Positions 35,460-45,555 of a stretch of 64,000 bases of DNA are shown here, piece by piece. The DNA is taken from contig CAVZJO010000013.1 of the NCBI GenBank assembly GCA_963775635.1, forward strand, positions 201,764 through 265,763. Direction: 5' to 3'. The stretch comes from JALORV01 sp963775635. GTDB lineage: Bacteria; Pseudomonadota; Gammaproteobacteria; Burkholderiales; Burkholderiaceae_F. The notes under the pieces were generated by a model. That model ran no database searches and was not told where the DNA came from. It worked only from the letters and a program-made list of their open reading frames with translations. Made by a program: the position numbers and the translations under genes. Within the stretch, counting starts at the first letter, position 1. Every line of letters starts with the position of its first letter.

Positions 35460-36423
35460 TCTGTGGCGCGCCGGCATTTCGCTCGTTTCGCCGTCTGGCT
35501 ATCGGGCGCGGTTGTCGATCCTGATCTTCCACCGTGTGGTCGCGCAGCGGGATCAGCTCCGGCCGGGAGAGCCGACCGCCGCAGAGTTCGAGCAAATGCT
35601 TCGCCTCGTCAAGGAGCAATTTCGAGTTCTTCCTCTGGCCGAAGCAACAACGCTTCTGCGACAGAATCGACTGCCAGCGCGGGCGCTCTCGATTACCTTC
35701 GACGATGGCTACGCCGACAATTTCAACGTGGCAGCGCCGATCCTCGCCCGACTCGGACTGCACGCTACCTTTTTTATCGCGACGGGCTACCTTGACGGTG
35801 GCTGCATGTTCAACGACGTGGTCATCGACGCGGTCGCAGGCAATCGGCGACCCGAGCTCGACTTGGGATCGATTGGCTTTGGTGTGCTTCCAACGGCCTC
35901 TGATGAGGATCGCCTGCAAGCGATTGGACAGCTCATCGGCCGCCTGAAATATCTCGAACCGGGTCAGCGCTCCGAACTCGCCAATCGAGTCTCCGAGTGC
36001 GCGGGGGTGCAGCCATCGCGCGACCTGATGATGACCTCGCCGCAGGCATCGAAGCTCTCCGATGACTTCGATCTCGGCGGACACACCGTCAATCATCCGA
36101 TCCTTGCGCGAATCGCGCCGGATCTTCAGCGCGCAGAGATACTCGATGGAAAACGTCGCGTGGAGGAGCTTGCGGGCCGGACGGCAGCGCTCTTTGCCTA
36201 TCCCAATGGCGTCCCCGCGCGGGATTACGGTCGCGACACCGTAGCGCTAGTGAAGGAGTCTGGTTTCAGCGCAGCCTTGACGACGTCAGCCGGCTATGCC
36301 GGTGCTGCCACCGACGTTTTTCAGTTGCCTCGCTTCACGCCGTGGACGACCCGGCCGAACCGGTTCCTGGCGCACATGGTGCGGAACCTGGCTGTAGAAA
36401 GGGCATGCCAGGTTCCCGCGTGA
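35449..36423 (+). CDS. Second polysaccharide deacetylase-family protein
   Basis: This 324-residue protein is of the NodB/CE4 homology type. LSITFDDGYADNFNVAAPIL holds the two Asp of motif 1, LGGHTVNHPILARI the metal His, and FAYPNGVPARDYG the later motif. The opening SILIFHRVV is typical of the cytoplasmic-looking members found in capsule and exopolysaccharide clusters. It has no obvious signal peptide. Together with 25155-26117 it gives the locus two candidate deacetylases of different subgroups. The ATG overlaps the previous gene and the stop overlaps the next start (GTGA). Confidence 0.88.
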   Translation: MLNSLWRAGISLVSPSGYRARLSILIFHRVVAQRDQLRPGEPTAAEFEQMLRLVKEQFRVLPLAEATTLLRQNRLPARALSITFDDGYADNFNVAAPILARLGLHATFFIATGYLDGGCMFNDVVIDAVAGNRRPELDLGSIGFGVLPTASDEDRLQAIGQLIGRLKYLEPGQRSELANRVSECAGVQPSRDLMMTSPQASKLSDDFDLGGHTVNHPILARIAPDLQRAEILDGKRRVEELAGRTAALFAYPNGVPARDYGRDTVALVKESGFSAALTTSAGYAGAATDVFQLPRFTPWTTRPNRFLAHMVRNLAVERACQVPA

Positions 36424-37600
36424 AGATCCTGTATCACCACCGGACCACGGCACGTGACGGCAGTGCGGTTCACATCGAAGGTCTGATAGCCGCGCTCCGA
36501 GACCTCGGGTCCGACGTCATGCTCATTGCGCCAGGGGTTGCGTCGAACGCCGGCGGAGCGGGGTGGAAAAGCGCACTGCGTCGTCGCCTGCCGCGAGCGG
36601 TACACGAGCTTCTCGAGATTGCCTACAACCTTCCGGAGACCCTTCGGCTTACTGAAGGCAGCCCGGCGTTTCCGTCCGGATTTGATCTACGAGCGAAGCA
36701 ATCTATTTCTCTTGAGCGGAACGCTCGTCGCGCAGAATGACAGGCGTCCCGTTGATTGCCGAGGTAAACGCGCCGCTCACGATCGAGCGAACACGCCATG
36801 GAGGCCTGGCGCTTCTTCGGTTGGCGCACTGGTTCGAGGGCGCCGCGTGGCGAGGGGCCGACCGTGTCGTCGCGGTCACGGCGGTCCTCAAGAACATCAT
36901 CGTGGACGCAGGCGTGCCTTCGGAGCGGATCGTGGTCATGCCGAACGGCATCGAGGCCGCGGATGTCGGCGAGGAATCGAATCCGGAGGCGACGAGAGCT
37001 CGGCTGGGCATTCGTGACCGCGTCATTCTCGGATTCACCGGCTTTGTTCGGGACTGGAACGGCCTGGACCGGATCCTCGAGCTGATTGCGATGCCGGGCC
37101 ACGAGAACTTACATCTGCTGGTCGTCGGTGACGGGCCGGCTCGCAGGAGCCTAGAGGAGCAAGCGCAGCGCCTGAAAATCGCCGATCGTCTCTCTTTCAC
37201 CGGCGTCGTTCCCCACCGCTCGGTTCTACAGTTCGTCGCGGTGTACGACATTGCTCTGCTGCCTGCTGTCAACCCCTACGCATCACCACTGAAGGCTCTC
37301 GAGTACATGGCCACAGGCCGGGCGATCGTCGCGCCGGATCAGCCGAACGTTCGCGAAATTCTGGACGACGGTCGGACGGCGTTACTGTTTAATCCAGCCC
37401 AGGCAGGCTCGCTGCGCGCGGCGATCGACCGCCTGGCGGCCGACGGTGAGTTGCGCAGGACACTGGGTCGGTCCGCACGAGAGTCATTGATCCTGCGCGA
37501 TCTGTCCTGGCGCAGAAATGCAGCGCGTGTGCTCGATTTGGCGTCCGCGCTGCATGGCGGCCACCACGAGCTAAGCAGGGCGTCGGCAAGCGACAAGTGA
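36420..37600 (+). pseudogene. GT4-family glycosyltransferase, two frameshifts
   Basis: The protein is readable across three frames. VKILYHHRTTARDGSAVHIE and PETLRL come from GTG 36420, LKAARRFRPDLIYERSNLFL lies in the second frame, and TGVPLIAEVNAPLTIERTRH through the donor-binding domain (LLVVGDGPARRSL and an EX7E-like LKALEYMATGRAIV) in the third, to 37600. Changing GG to G at 36646-36647 and AA to A at 36736-36737 restores one frame of about 392 residues. The overlaps with both neighbours are kept, so the gene was recently functional and the breaks may be sequencing errors. Confidence 0.8.
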
Positions 37601-38673
37601 GCGATAGAGTGCACATACTGATCGTGAAGCACGGCGCGCTGGGTGATGTCGTCAGAACTTCATACTTTGCCGATGCACTCCGTCGGAAATGGGGCCCGGA
37701 AATGCGGCTGTCCTGGATTACTGCGACGCCGTCGGCTCCGCTGCTCCGCTTCCATCCGGCAATCGACAACCTCTGGACGTCCTTCGACGAGGCTGCCGGA
37801 CACCGGTTCGACTGGGTTCTGTCGTTGGACGACGAGCGCGATGTGCTCGAGGCGGTCTCGAAGTTGCCCGCGGCCACGCTGACCGGGGCATACCTGGATG
37901 CTGCCGGCGTTCCCGGCTATACGGAAGACGCGGCGGCGTGGTTCGACATGGGACTGCTCTCACGCTTCGGCAAGGAGCGCGCTGACGAGCTCAAGAAGCT
38001 GAACCGCCTCAGCCATGCCGAAATATTCGCGCAACTGTTCCGCGTACCCGCCGCTGAGCCCGCGTTCTACGGCGACCGGAACATGATCGAGTGGGCGCGC
38101 GCTTTTGTGGCGGGAGATCGGCCCGTTGTCGGCATCAATCCGTTTGCCGGTGGGCGGTGGCCATCGAAGGAGATGCCCGTCGAGGAACTTCGAGTCTTGA
38201 TCGCCGCGATGCTGCGGGGTGATTCTCCCTTCGGTGTACCGTGTCGTATCGTGCTGTTCGGGGCGGGCCCTGACCGCGTGCGAAATCTCTCGGTGAGTGC
38301 GTCGTTGCCAGGAGATCGTGTTCTGGTGCCGGAGACGGACGACTCGGTGTTGCGGTTGGCCGCGCTGATCGGGGAGCTCGATGCCATGGTGTCGAGCGAC
38401 AGTCTTGCGATGCATCTGGCGATCGCTCAGCAGGTGCCCACGATCGTCTTCTTTGCGCCGACTTCAGCGGTGGAGATCGACGCATTTTCATGTGTTAGCA
38501 AGCTGGTTTCGACGGCTCCCGATTACTGCTCCTATCGGAGGGATGCCGACAATCGATCGATAACCGCGGCGAGGCTGCTCGATCTGATGTGGTCGGACCG
38601 ATCGTTGCTGCTTCAACGTCATCCCGCCAGGGGCGGATCCGGCTTGATCAGCCAGCCGAGCGTTCAACCATGA
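37597..38673 (+). CDS. GT9-family glycosyltransferase (heptosyltransferase-like)
   Basis: This 358-residue GT9 enzyme opens ILIVKHGALGDVVRTSYFAD, the classic heptosyltransferase start with the catalytic Asp. The C-terminal domain has VVGINPFAGGRWPSKEMPVE and MVSSDSLAMHLAIAQQVPTI, where the ADP-sugar binds. In exopolysaccharide loci such enzymes transfer heptose or other sugars. GTG 37597 overlaps the previous stop (GTGA). The last 26 bp overlap the end of a converging glycosyltransferase remnant. Confidence 0.9.
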   Translation: MSDRVHILIVKHGALGDVVRTSYFADALRRKWGPEMRLSWITATPSAPLLRFHPAIDNLWTSFDEAAGHRFDWVLSLDDERDVLEAVSKLPAATLTGAYLDAAGVPGYTEDAAAWFDMGLLSRFGKERADELKKLNRLSHAEIFAQLFRVPAAEPAFYGDRNMIEWARAFVAGDRPVVGINPFAGGRWPSKEMPVEELRVLIAAMLRGDSPFGVPCRIVLFGAGPDRVRNLSVSASLPGDRVLVPETDDSVLRLAALIGELDAMVSSDSLAMHLAIAQQVPTIVFFAPTSAVEIDAFSCVSKLVSTAPDYCSYRRDADNRSITAARLLDLMWSDRSLLLQRHPARGGSGLISQPSVQP

Positions 38674-39045
38674 GTTCCGGGGGCTTGTCCGGCCAGCGCG
38701 GCTCTCCACGCTTCAGCAAGCGTCTGTAAGCCAGATAACTCGAATGGCGCCCGCCGAAAGAGCTCGAAAGCATCAGCCGGTCTCTGTGCAAGTGCCAGTT
38801 GCGGATCAGATCTGCCAGGTGCGAATCCGACTGCACCGGAACACTTTCGAGGCCGACGATCAGTTCGCTGATGGAGGCAGCGAGTGCGGCGTTACCGTTG
38901 ACGAGAACGTCGATGACCAGTTGCTGGTCGCAGGCCGATCTGCGGCCACAGCCGCGCGGACCGTCTCGAGCAACAGTGCCGGAGTCTCGCGCGATGAAAA
39001 GATGGCGACATTCCATGGATCAGACCCAGCCCTAGGTCGCGTCAA
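38648..39045 (-). pseudogene. GT2-like glycosyltransferase remnant
   Basis: Only about 130 residues remain across two frames: WNVAIFSSRETPALLLETVR then, after a one-base break near 38938, QQLVIDVLVNGNAALAAS, and finally LMLSSSFGGRHSSYLAYRRL near the stop. The start resembles family-2 glycosyltransferases of XrtA loci and the end resembles their C-terminus, but the catalytic middle is missing. An internal deletion therefore happened as well as the frameshift. It is the last gene of the minus-strand run. Confidence 0.55.
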
Positions 39046-39102
39046 AGGAAGCCGATTAATCGAATCGAATCAGCCGCAGTGCGTTCTCGGCCGAGCGAAA
39101 GT

Positions 39103-40454
39103 CTATCGGCCCGATCCAGTTGTCTGAGGCAATGATGAGCCAGGCGTCAGTGCCTGCGACGGGGCTTGCTGGATCACGATATTTGGCAGCGCTCTTGGGT
39201 CGACTGCGGTCTTCAGAGTTTCCTTGTTCAACGCCCATCGAGTCACGGCAATGCAGACAAACAGGTAGTACGGGACATCCCAGTAGGCAAGGTTGAGAAA
39301 AGCGCCGCCAACCAGATAGGCGACGATGCTGACCTTCGACATCTGGGCGAGCCAGTAGGCCCATTCCCTCTCTGGCCGACCACGCGAGAGCCGGGTGATT
39401 TGCGAACACATGCGCCAGACAAGCGCCCAAAACAACAAGAAGAGCGCGAAAGCCAGGAATCCGTGTTCGCCCAGCACCTGAAAGTAGATGCTGTGCGCGG
39501 AGTGCGTTCCCGGATAGGCCGGGTTGTAGCGATCGAAGACGGCGCGACTATAGGTTTCGAAGCCTCCTCCAATCAGGGGTCGGTCCGCCGCCAGGTTGAG
39601 CAACATCTTCCAGGTTTGTATGCGCCCAGTTGCAGAGGCGTCCGCTTCGTACTCGCCTATCGTCTCCATGCGGCTTACCCAACTGCTGGGCATGAACGAA
39701 AGGAGTCCGACGGCCCCTGCTGCGAGGACGAATCCCAGCAGCAGCTTCTTGTGACTCTTGAGCCAGAGAAACGCCAACATGGCGCCGATTGCCAGGAATC
39801 CCCCCCGCGACTGACTGCCTAAGGCGGAGAAGCATGACAGCACAATCGCGCCGAGGATGCCCCAAGCGCAACCAGGGCCGGTTGCGGTGCTGTGTATACA
39901 GGAATACCCAAAGGGGAATGGTCATGATCGTTGCGAGCGCCAGAGCGTTGTTGTCCTGGATGAAGCTCTCGGTCGGTCCCCACACACGGCCGGACCCCAG
40001 CCGTCACGATCGTGTAGATGCCGCCTTTCACGGCATAGAAGCCCACTGAACAAGCCATTGCCCAGACCATAGTGAGGACGTGTTCACGCTTGTAGAGGGC
40101 GACCAACGCCACGAAAGTCATGAACTGGATCTTCAGAACCCGGTCCAGCATGTAGTTGGCACGGTCTGGCTCAAACGCGAAGATCGTCGTAAAGCTCATG
40201 TAGCAAACCAGCACAAAAAGCACGGCGGCGGCCGCGCCGCCCTTGAGCTTTTTCGGCTCTTTCGAAAGCAGGAGCGCGACCAGTGTGAAGGCGGCAGTCA
40301 ATTGAGCGAACGGAAAGTGGTAGGCAAATCCCCACGTCGCCCGATGCGGATGCATCACACTGATGAGGGTCCATGTGTAGATGCCCACGGCCGGCCGCAT
40401 CAGAATCCACGGAACGACCGCGAAGAAAAGCAGCAGCAGGGCGACATCCCTCAT
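39103..40454 (-). pseudogene. Exosortase-A-associated O-glycosylation ligase/Wzy-like polymerase, two frameshifts
   Basis: This is a multi-spanning membrane protein of the O-antigen ligase/polymerase family (PEP-CTERM-associated, TIGR03097-like). The N-terminal helices include ISVMHPHRATWGFAYHFPFA, then WGPTESFIQDNNALALATIM, and the periplasmic-loop and C-terminal part SQSRGGFLAIGAMLAFLWL, LIGGGFETYS and GTHSAHSIYFQVLGEHGFLA. Shortening CCCC at 39995-39998 and CCCC at 39860-39863 by one base each gives a continuous protein of about 450 residues. ATG 40454 matches family starts. It would polymerise repeat units or ligate them. Confidence 0.85.
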
Positions 40455-40458
40455 GGAT

Positions 40459-42273
40459 TCATCCAATCCTGAACTGGGGGGCCGCTTCCCGGAACCACTG
40501 CTCGAGGATCATCAGAATCCAGACCATCTCGCCGTAGTAGGCGGAGTGCTCTTCAAGGCGGATGCCGAACAGTTCGTCCACAAGGCCCGAGCGGATCACT
40601 CCCCGTTGAGCCAGCGAAGCCAGTGATTCGCGCGCGAACTCCCGCAACGGCGAATCCGAGACCGCCCAGGCACCGAAAGGCAGGCCAAAACCGTGTTTCT
40701 TCTTGGCGATGGTCTCGGGCGGCAGGAATCCCCGTAAGGCGTCCTTGAAGAAAGGTCGCAGACGCATGCCATGCAGCTTCTCCATTGGTGCCAGTGCGAG
40801 CGAGAAGTCGACGATCGAATCGTCCAGCAGCGGGAACGCGACAGCGAGGCCGGCAAGGGATGTTGCGCCCACGACCTTCGGCAAATCGTTGTCGGCCAGA
40901 GTAAAGCACCAGTCATAGGCCAGCATTCGATTGATCAACGCCGCCCCGGTGGTTCTTTCATACTCGGTTGCCTGCAACCTGACGGGATCCTCCTGATCAA
41001 TGGACTCAATGAGGTCGGGGGACAAGACGGCGGCAGCTCCGAACCGCTGGAGGAGGTTGTAGGTCTCCATGCGGGCTGGTAAATGGACGCGAGCCTGATC
41101 GATGTAACTGGCCAACTTGCGGGCCAGAGGCGCCGATCTCAGTAATCCGATTGACGACGGTTTCTCGAGCACCGCCCGCAATGGTTCGGGAACGCGCTGC
41201 CACGCGTCGAACAAACCCTGCTTGGCGTAGCGCTTGTTGCCGCCGAAGAGTTCATCACCTCCGTCGCCAGCAAGCATCAAGGCGATTCCCCTGCTGCGCG
41301 CCATCTCGGCGCAAAGATAAGCGGGTACCGCCGAGGAGTTGCCGAACGGCTGGTCAAAATGCCTGGCTACCTTAGGAATGGCGCTCAACAGACTGGACGG
41401 CGAAACATAGAGAATCTCGTGTGAAGCCCCGAAGTGACGAGCGGCGATGCGCGCGTACTCGATCTCGTCATATCCATCGACGTCGAAACCGATTGAGAAG
41501 GCGGGTATCGGAGTTTCTCTCAGCTGAGAAAGCATCCCGAGGACGGTTGAACTGTCGGTCCCTCCGGACAGAAAGCACCCGACGCTCTCGGAATCGCGAC
41601 TGTGCCGAGCGACGCTCTCACGTATGGATCGGCGAAACTCCTCCGCGCGCTCATCAAACGAGGCTTCGATGTCGTAGGAGAATCGAGGGGTCCAGTGTCG
41701 GTGAGCGCGAATTGCGCCCTTCGCGATCGAAATCGCCGTCGCAGGCTCGACGCGCTTGACCCCCCGAAAGATCGTTCGATCGGCAGGGATGACGTGAAAA
41801 TAGAGATAGTTGAACAGCGCCTGACGATCGATGCCCGATTCATCTCCGACAGGCACCGCGTCAGCGCGGTCGGAAAAACCGATGTGACCATTGGCGACCG
41901 ACCAGCAGAGCGGATGAACGGCAAAGCGATCCGTTGCAAGATGGACTTCCGCTCGTAGAAAGTCCACGCACACCACGCTGAAGCGCCCGCCCCAGCGAGA
42001 CCAGTGCGGCGCGGTGCCGTCGCGAACCCCTCTGAGTTGCCGCTCGAGGTCGAGCGGTGCTCCGTCCACGCTGGGCTTTCCCTGAAACGGCAATGAACCC
42101 CGAGTCATCGACACGGTACTGAACTCGCCTTCGATCGAGCCGCACGTCAATGCCCGGGCCGGCGATGCGGACCACGCTATCGTTTGCGTCGATGGCCGCA
42201 CGGCCTGCCCGGACATCAGCCATGCAGACTCTGCCCCGAAGCGCTTCTCCACGAGGTACTCGTTCAAGACCAT
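40459..42273 (-). CDS. Asparagine-synthase-like protein lacking the glutaminase cysteine
   Basis: This 604-residue protein has a clear synthetase half: PP-loop GCFLSGGTDSSTVLGML at about residue 233 and LMLAGDGGDELFGGNKRYA, plus KKKHGFGLPFG at the end. The N-terminal half resembles a glutaminase fold (AVHPLCWSVANGHIGFSDRA) but no Met-Cys start is present; the frame opens MVLNEYLVEKRFG. It may use ammonia or another nucleophile, or rely on the TIGR03108-type partner at 32168-34090. The true start could be further in. The stop is 4 bp before the O-ligase start. Confidence 0.85.
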   Translation of the reverse strand: MVLNEYLVEKRFGAESAWLMSGQAVRPSTQTIAWSASPARALTCGSIEGEFSTVSMTRGSLPFQGKPSVDGAPLDLERQLRGVRDGTAPHWSRWGGRFSVVCVDFLRAEVHLATDRFAVHPLCWSVANGHIGFSDRADAVPVGDESGIDRQALFNYLYFHVIPADRTIFRGVKRVEPATAISIAKGAIRAHRHWTPRFSYDIEASFDERAEEFRRSIRESVARHSRDSESVGCFLSGGTDSSTVLGMLSQLRETPIPAFSIGFDVDGYDEIEYARIAARHFGASHEILYVSPSSLLSAIPKVARHFDQPFGNSSAVPAYLCAEMARSRGIALMLAGDGGDELFGGNKRYAKQGLFDAWQRVPEPLRAVLEKPSSIGLLRSAPLARKLASYIDQARVHLPARMETYNLLQRFGAAAVLSPDLIESIDQEDPVRLQATEYERTTGAALINRMLAYDWCFTLADNDLPKVVGATSLAGLAVAFPLLDDSIVDFSLALAPMEKLHGMRLRPFFKDALRGFLPPETIAKKKHGFGLPFGAWAVSDSPLREFARESLASLAQRGVIRSGLVDELFGIRLEEHSAYYGEMVWILMILEQWFREAAPQFRIG

Positions 42274-42318
42274 CCAGTCCCGGCGCGTGTTCGACCAGAT
42301 GGTTCAACGACGTCCCCT

Positions 42319-43560
42319 TCACCTGGAGGCCGGCCCGACGCGTTGGAACGCTCCGGGACTCAGCGGCGAAAGCGGCGATGCGATTTCGAGCAGTTCGGAC
42401 CGTCCCGGATGAACATACTCGCGACAAGGCAACTCACCGCGATGCGCGCCGCGCAGACCCGACGCGCCGACCAGCCGGGAAGAAGCGCGCAGGCGGTAGT
42501 CGAAGCGTGCTGGGTCGACGAACTCGTCCACACCGGCCTCATGAACACCGCGTCGGTCGAGCGGCGCCGCAACTTCGAAGCTGCCGCGGCCGACCAACAG
42601 GCAATCGTTGATCGCGACTTTGTCGGCACCGGTCCGGGCAACGACAAAGACGCCACCGCGCCCTCGCTCGTTCACCAAGGTCGTGAAAGCGATGGTTAGA
42701 CGGTTGTTCGAGTTGCGATAGGACTCTGCCCCGTAGGAAATGATGGCGAAGTTCTCGCTTCGCTCTCCTTGCTGAATCAGGTTGCCGATGACCGAGGCGT
42801 TGCCGCCATTGGGAACCTCGAGTTCGTAACTCGAAGCTCCGTCTTCGGAGCTGAGACGGCTATAGGCCACCAGCGTTTCCGCGGCACGGCTCTTGAGCAG
42901 ATGGCCGATTCGCGAGCGGGCAAGGTAGCAGCCAACGACAGCCAAACGGGCGATGGTGCCGACATACAGGTTGTGCGTCAGGCCGTTACCCGACCCGTTG
43001 TTTACAAATGTGGAATCGTGAATCTCGACAGTCGTGGCGCCATCATTACCCGCCAGGATGCCGTTCTCGTTGTCTTCGAAGTGACAGTTACTGATCGAGA
43101 CTTCGCCTCGCTCGATGCGAATGCCGGCGCCGTTGCGGTCCGGAACTCGGGAGCCGATGAACGACAGGCCCTCGAAAAATTGACGTGTCCCTCGTGACAC
43201 GAACGTCCCTTTGCCCTCCACGTGCGCGCCGGCCGCGATCAAGGTTGCTTGTCCGCTGCGGCAACGAATCGTCAAGTCGCTCTGAGGCCAGGCGGCAACG
43301 TCCGCCCGAAACTCCTCGGGATCCAACTCGAGGGTGTCGCCGTTTTTCGCAAGCCGTGATGCCTCACGCAAGGTTCGGACTGCGCGCTGGCTGCCAACCA
43401 GCAGAACGCGACCGGTCACCGCCTCGGTCGGGACCGCGGTCTCCATACAGAGTGCGCGCCCAAGCACTGGAACCGCTGCCAGCACGGGCGCCATTGCCAT
43501 TGATGTGAGAACGCACCTGCGCGAGAGTGGAACATCCGGAGATCGCACTAGTCCTGCCAC
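42319..43560 (-). CDS. Exported right-handed parallel beta-helix protein
   Basis: This 413-residue protein has a Tat-like or Sec signal (LSRRCVLTSMAMAPVLAAVP) and then a run of short strands with asparagine ladders (VSISNCHFEDNENGILAG, TVEIHDSTFVNNGSGNGLTH) typical of right-handed parallel beta-helices such as pectate lyases and polymer epimerases. No catalytic residues can be assigned with certainty. It sits between the asparagine-synthase-like gene and a TPR gene, so it probably acts on the exported polymer as lyase, epimerase or binding protein. It overlaps the TPR gene stop by 13 bp. Confidence 0.85.
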   Translation of the reverse strand: MAGLVRSPDVPLSRRCVLTSMAMAPVLAAVPVLGRALCMETAVPTEAVTGRVLLVGSQRAVRTLREASRLAKNGDTLELDPEEFRADVAAWPQSDLTIRCRSGQATLIAAGAHVEGKGTFVSRGTRQFFEGLSFIGSRVPDRNGAGIRIERGEVSISNCHFEDNENGILAGNDGATTVEIHDSTFVNNGSGNGLTHNLYVGTIARLAVVGCYLARSRIGHLLKSRAAETLVAYSRLSSEDGASSYELEVPNGGNASVIGNLIQQGERSENFAIISYGAESYRNSNNRLTIAFTTLVNERGRGGVFVVARTGADKVAINDCLLVGRGSFEVAAPLDRRGVHEAGVDEFVDPARFDYRLRASSRLVGASGLRGAHRGELPCREYVHPGRSELLEIASPLSPLSPGAFQRVGPASR

Positions 43561-44246
43561 TTGCCCGCACGAGTAAGTTTCTGGCGTAGCCCTGGGAGGT
43601 CTATACCGAGCGAATATGCCTGCTTTGCGAAGACCAGCGAACGGTCGTAATCCCCGAGATCAAAGTACAGCAACCCAAGGTTGTACAGCATGCCCACGTG
43701 TCCGCCCGCGCTCTGCTCCGCAACGGTCAGGTGCTCGCGGGCCTGCTCCTTCTGCCCTCGCTTGATCAACTCGTTCGCAACGACGATACGGACGTTGGCG
43801 TCGGCGGTGCGGAAGGCGACCGCGCGCTCGAACCAGCATTGCGTAGAGAAACCCATATCCCTGACCGCCTCGGGCCCGCGCCGCCGCTCGTACTCCGCCG
43901 CCGAGCGCAGCGCGCGCGGATGATTCGGAAATGCGTTGAGTGTGTAAGCGATGTCCCCGCCGAGGGTGCTGGACTTTCCGCGACGCAGCAGCTCGACGCT
44001 GCGGGTGAAGTGCGCATTCTCGACAAGCAGCTTTATGTATTCGGTGGCGACCCGGTAGTCGACCGGACCCACTCTTTCACGGACGTGGCGGTAATCAAAC
44101 GTGCCACATCCGGCCGGCGGCTCTTGGTCGGGCTTACTCTTCTGCGCCTGCGCCCAAATGGATCCATTCGATACGGCCAGCCCGATGCCCAGGCAGGCAG
44201 TGAGAAGAAATCTGCTGCGACCCGAGGAGTCACGCATGCACTGCAT
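43548..44246 (-). CDS. Exported TPR-like protein
   Basis: This protein of about 232 residues has a signal peptide (RSRFLLTACLGIGLAVSNGS) and helical repeats such as HVGMLYNLGLLYFDLGDYDR, a TPR unit, near the C-terminus. It probably binds envelope partners during polymer assembly, a role similar to PrsT on a smaller scale. ATG 44246 has AAGG upstream; a second ATG at 44237 is equally possible. It overlaps the preceding glycosyltransferase by 17 bp and the beta-helix gene by 13 bp, so these are one operon. Confidence 0.75.
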   Translation of the reverse strand: MQCMRDSSGRSRFLLTACLGIGLAVSNGSIWAQAQKSKPDQEPPAGCGTFDYRHVRERVGPVDYRVATEYIKLLVENAHFTRSVELLRRGKSSTLGGDIAYTLNAFPNHPRALRSAAEYERRRGPEAVRDMGFSTQCWFERAVAFRTADANVRIVVANELIKRGQKEQAREHLTVAEQSAGGHVGMLYNLGLLYFDLGDYDRSLVFAKQAYSLGIDLPGLRQKLTRAGKWQD

Positions 44247-45435
44247 CCTTGAGGTGCGCGCTGCAGGCGTCGGCGAGAACCTGCTCGAAGGCCGATGCGC
44301 GGCGTTGCCATGAAAACTGCGCTTCGACAGTCTGACGCCCTGCAGTTCCCAGGGCGTCAGCGCGTAAGGGGTCAGCCAGCAACTCGACCACGGCCTCGGC
44401 AAACTTGCGCGGGGAGTCGCGCACCAGAAGGTTGACCCCATCGCGCGCGTCCAGGCCCCCCAGACTTTGCGAAGAAGCGACGACAGGGATGCCCATCGCC
44501 CAGGCCTGCAGGATCTTGTTCTTTATACCTGAACCCGAGGCGCATCGGACAGGCAAACACCGCTGCCCTCGAAAGATACGGTCGGACATCAGGAACCGTT
44601 CCCGTGACTTCCACGCTGTCGGACGCCAGCGCCTGCACCTCCGGTGGCGGATCGCGGCCAACCAGCAGCGCGCGTGCCCTCGGCTGTCTGGCCCGGACGA
44701 GGGGAAGTATCTCCTCGCATAGCCGGCGGGCGGCGTCGATGTTCGGGGGAAACATCATGTTACCTTCGAAGACGATCAGATCGCGGTCTGTCGATCCCAC
44801 GCCGGAACGGGTCGGTGAAAAATAGTCTATATCGACTCCATTGGGGATGACCGCCACGCGTCTACCCGGAAACATTGCGGCGTAGAACTTCGCGTCCAGC
44901 TCGGACGCGTACACGTTCAGTGCTGCTCGATGCAGGGTCGCCCGCTCGTATCTCCAATACATCAAAATCTGGCGCATCAGACGGGGCCAATGGCGCGGCG
45001 ACAGGTGTCGGAGCGCCCGAAGATCACGCAAGACAGGTTCATCGATCGAGTCCACGACGAGCGGTGCATTGAGCTCGTTTTCGGGTAATGCCAACAGCAT
45101 GTTGGCAGACACGTCGAGAACCAGGTCGTAGCGGTTGCGCAGAATGGCAGCGCGTATCTCTCCCGCATTTCGGCACTGTGCGCCTTGAAATTCGCGAGTC
45201 GCAGGGCCCGGATGGCACGCCCGCCCATTCCATTCGAAGTGGGGGAAGGGAAGGGCAACGTGGAAATGCTAGAGAACAGTGACGTTGCCTCGGGCCCGAC
45301 AGTATCCCCGGGCCGTGCGAAGGAAAGCAGGTCAAATTGGTGCCGCTGGCTCAACGGCCTGAGAAGGCCGAAGAGCCGCAGGCCATCGCCGAGCCGCGAT
45401 GTAGGAACCTTGTCGGAGATGACCAGTATATGCAT
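44230..45435 (-). pseudogene. GT4-family glycosyltransferase (TIGR03087-like), two frameshifts
   Basis: Three frames together make one GT4 enzyme of about 400 residues. MHILVISDKVPTSRLGDGLR comes from ATG 45435, DLVLDVSANMLLALPENELN through VAVIPNGVDIDYFSPTRSGV in the second frame, and SGIKNKILQAWAMGIPVVAS to the stop at 44230 in the third. Lengthening CCC at 45162-45164 by one and shortening CCC at 44534-44536 by one restores the frame. It resembles the XrtA glycosyltransferase at 27180-28454. It leads the minus-strand operon running down to 38.6 kb. Confidence 0.8.
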
Positions 45436-45555
45436 GGGTCCGTTGTGCTGCGTCAGTAGGCTATCTTCTTGCCTCACCGCCTGTAAGACGCGGGCCTTCG
45501 GAGATTCGCCATTGTTTCAAGTCTCTCTTCGGATACGGCTCGAAAGCCCGAGTCC

